Positions 6,781 through 7,512 of a stretch of DNA of 7,512 nucleotides are shown in pieces. The notes under the pieces are model-generated. The model made no database searches and was not told where the DNA came from. It saw nothing but the letters and a program-made list of their open reading frames with translations. Both the position numbers and the translations under genes were made by a program. The stretch is from NCBI GenBank assembly GCA_003554375.1, contig PWGF01000507.1, positions 1 to 7,512 of the forward strand, in the 5' to 3' direction. The stretch comes from Spirochaetaceae bacterium. GTDB taxonomy: Bacteria > Spirochaetota > Spirochaetia > DSM-27196 > SKKC01. The first letter of the stretch is position 1. Every line of letters starts with the position of its first letter.

Positions 6781-6790
6781 GTACACTCCC
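6773..6790 (-). repeat. IS1182-like right terminal inverted repeat
   Basis: This is the exact complement of the left 18-bp repeat (3537-3554). Compared with the left end, the subterminal CCCGTTTT block is displaced inward by GGGTGGAT, eight bases that contribute to the terminator-like hairpin. Confidence 0.92.
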
Positions 6791-7132
6791 CCCCCGCCGT
6801 CCTCCGCCTTCCTCGCCCGGCCGCCCGGGCCGCCGCCTCCGGCCCCTCCGCTCCCCCGTCCTCGGCCGTCTGGGCTCGCTTCACACCGCCGGCCGCCCCG
6901 ACGGGCGCCCCTCCCGTCCTTCACGCATTTGGCCCAACCGCGGAGCACGCCCGTGCCGGCGCCCCCGCTCGCGGCACCGCAAAGCTGCGCTCCGCGCCGC
7001 CGCCCCGTCGCTTAGCGTCCCACTCAGGCCGTCAGCGCAGCGCGGCGCGGCCCCTTCGCGTAGCGTCTCCGCCTCGGCCGGGCCGCGTCTCGGCGCGCCT
7101 TCGCATTACACCGTTCGTACCGCACTATCGGA
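6791..7132. other. C-rich gene-free region right of the IS pair
   Basis: No convincing gene on either strand. The plus strand is dominated by C-runs, starting with C8 at 6788-6795, and has few A/T until about 7090. Open frames give only proline-, arginine- or glycine-rich low-complexity sequence. It resembles the C-rich tract left of the IS (about 3240-3536), so the IS1182-like element probably inserted into one such tract. Two degenerate 48-bp repeats lie at 7002-7097. Confidence 0.55.
7002..7097. repeat. Degenerate 48-bp direct repeat, two copies
   Basis: GCCCCGTCGCTTAGCGTC at 7002-7019 and GCCCCTTCGCGTAGCGTC at 7050-7067 differ at two of 18 positions and are offset by 48 bp. Both units end in CGGCGCG, while the middle is diverged. 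The period is half that of the 96-bp repeat further right, possibly by coincidence. Confidence 0.45.
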
Positions 7133-7161
7133 TTGCGACTCGGCCTGATAGCGGCTATCAT
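7133..7161 (+). promoter_or_regulatory. Candidate promoter for the downstream plus-strand gene
   Basis: TTGCGA (7133-7138, 4 of 6) is followed after 17 nt by TATCAT (7156-7161, 5 of 6). It stands in the only A/T-containing stretch of the right flank. A start near 7168 would give a leader of about 305 nt through the 96-bp repeats to ATG 7474. Confidence 0.4.
7146..7160. promoter_or_regulatory. Perfect 15-bp inverted repeat over the -10 region, possible operator
   Basis: TGATAGC-G-GCTATCA is a perfect 7-bp inverted repeat with a single central base. It covers the spacer and -10 of the candidate promoter at 7133-7161, the classic position for a repressor operator. The binding protein is unknown. 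Confidence 0.4.
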
Positions 7162-7180
7162 GCGCCCCAGGTGACAAGCG

Positions 7181-7372
7181 CCCGGCCCCCGGCTGCGGGT
7201 CGCCGCGCCGGGCGCCGGCTCAGAGGCTGCGGGTCCCAGGTTCCGGCCCGGCTTCGGGGTCCGGTGCGGCCCCCGCCCCGGCCCCCGGCTGCGGGTCGCC
7301 GCGCCGGGCGCCGGCTCAGAGGCTGCGGGCCCCGGGTTCCGGCGCGGCTTTGGGCCCTCGCCCCGGAGCCGG
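7181..7372. repeat. 96-bp GC-rich tandem repeat, two copies
   Basis: The units are 7181-7276 and 7277-7372. The first 53 bp are identical. Over the first 78 bp there are four mismatches; the last 18 bp differ. Both units begin CCCGGCCCCCGGCTGCGGG. CCCGGC and GCCGGG within each unit can pair. A 96-bp period keeps any reading frame open, so frames through it encode 32-residue repeats (GPAASEPAPGAATRSRGPG on the minus strand), but I see no evidence that this is translated. Confidence 0.9.
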
Positions 7373-7376
7373 TTCT

Positions 7377-7413
7377 CCGGGCGCCCGGGAGCGGACAGCC
7401 GGGCGCCCGGGAG
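7377..7413. repeat. 15-bp direct repeat, two copies 22 bp apart
   Basis: CCGGGCGCCCGGGAG occurs at 7377-7391 and 7399-7413 without mismatch. Each copy contains a near-palindromic CCGGGCGCCCGG, so each can fold into a tight hairpin. The pair lies between the 96-bp repeats and the ribosome binding site of the next gene. Confidence 0.75.
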
Positions 7414-7473
7414 CTCCGGAGCCCGGGCCCGGGAACGGCGGACCGCTGGAAACGCCCATTCCAAGGAAGGCTC

Positions 7474-7512
7474 ATGGACGCGCACGAGCGAATAACCGCG
7501 GAGGCCCGTGAC
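7474..7512 (+). CDS. Start of an unidentified gene, partial
   Basis: ATG 7474 is preceded at 6 nt by AAGGA within AAGGAAGG, a good ribosome binding site, and opens a frame reading MDAHERITAEARD before the window ends. The base composition turns from extreme GC to ordinary coding-like sequence here. Thirteen residues are too few to identify the product. The same frame stays open upstream for at least 80 bp, so an earlier start is not excluded, but no better start signal was seen. Confidence 0.45.
   Translation, partial: MDAHERITAEARD

Larger units (their letters stand above)
3537..6790 (+). mobile_element. IS1182-like insertion sequence, interrupted by an IS256-family element
   Basis: The element is bounded by perfect 18-bp terminal inverted repeats, GGGAGTGTACAAAAAGTC at 3537-3554 and its complement at 6773-6790. 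Its only gene is a split IS1182-family (DDE_Tnp_1_6-like) transposase. After subtracting the inner IS and one target duplication the element is 1842 bp, a normal size for this family. No target duplication of its own is certain: CCCCCG is present at both flanks (3530-3535 and 6791-6796), but the surroundings are so C-rich that this may be chance. It is inserted upstream of asd with its transposase divergent from asd. The broken transposase means it cannot move by itself. Confidence 0.9.

Noticed and set aside
3530..6796. CCCCCG flanking both ends as a target duplication of the outer IS
   Set aside because: One base separates the left copy from the inverted repeat, and the region is full of C-runs, so chance cannot be excluded.
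6779..7015. Proline-rich frame in the right C-rich tract
   Set aside because: Its start lies inside the IS terminal repeat and the product is low-complexity, explained by C-runs.
7181..7372. CRISPR array or tRNA cluster in the GC-rich repeats
   Set aside because: The units abut without unique spacers, there are only two, and no tRNA cloverleaf with anticodon and T-loop could be built.
7024..7485. 153-codon minus-strand frame containing 32-residue repeats
   Set aside because: The repeats follow from the 96-bp DNA period. There is no ribosome binding site, the product is Pro/Arg/Ala-rich, and it overlaps the better-supported start at 7474.

Overview
The window is GC-rich bacterial chromosome with clear Shine-Dalgarno sequences and GTG/TTG starts. 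A lysine-sensitive-type aspartokinase sits beside an aspartate-semialdehyde dehydrogenase of the archaeal/fungal-like branch, and a J-domain protein lies downstream. This combination is compatible with a spirochaete (Spirochaetaceae-like), but that assignment is an inference and is weak without a database search.

Left part, minus strand (1-3100): asd and lysC lie 24 bp apart in what looks like one operon. They encode the first two steps of the aspartate pathway in reverse gene order (dehydrogenase first, then kinase). Next comes a 234-bp spacer with a short GC-rich tandem repeat and a good sigma70-like promoter. That promoter reads into a small protein whose C-terminal half is a J domain; the gene runs off the left edge of the window.

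Middle (3537-6790): a nested pair of insertion sequences. An IS1182-like element of about 1.84 kb, with 18-bp perfect terminal inverted repeats, carries a transposase gene starting at TTG 3597. It is split by an intact IS256-family (mutator) element of 1404 bp at 4643-6046. That element has imperfect 24-bp ends, an intact 422-aa DDE transposase and a perfect 8-bp target duplication (GAGCGGGT). Removing the inner element plus one target copy restores one open 551-codon IS1182 transposase, so the order of events can be read directly from the sequence.

Both sides of the IS pair (about 3240-3536 and 6791-7130) are strongly C-rich on the plus strand, and I recognise no gene there. On the right this passes into a promoter-like sequence overlapped by a perfect 15-bp palindrome. 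It is followed by two copies of a 96-bp GC-rich tandem repeat and then an ATG with a good ribosome binding site at 7474 that starts a gene leaving the window. This roughly 300-nt repetitive leader is the least explained part of the window. I found no CRISPR array, tRNA or rRNA, and nothing that amounts to a clear new system.
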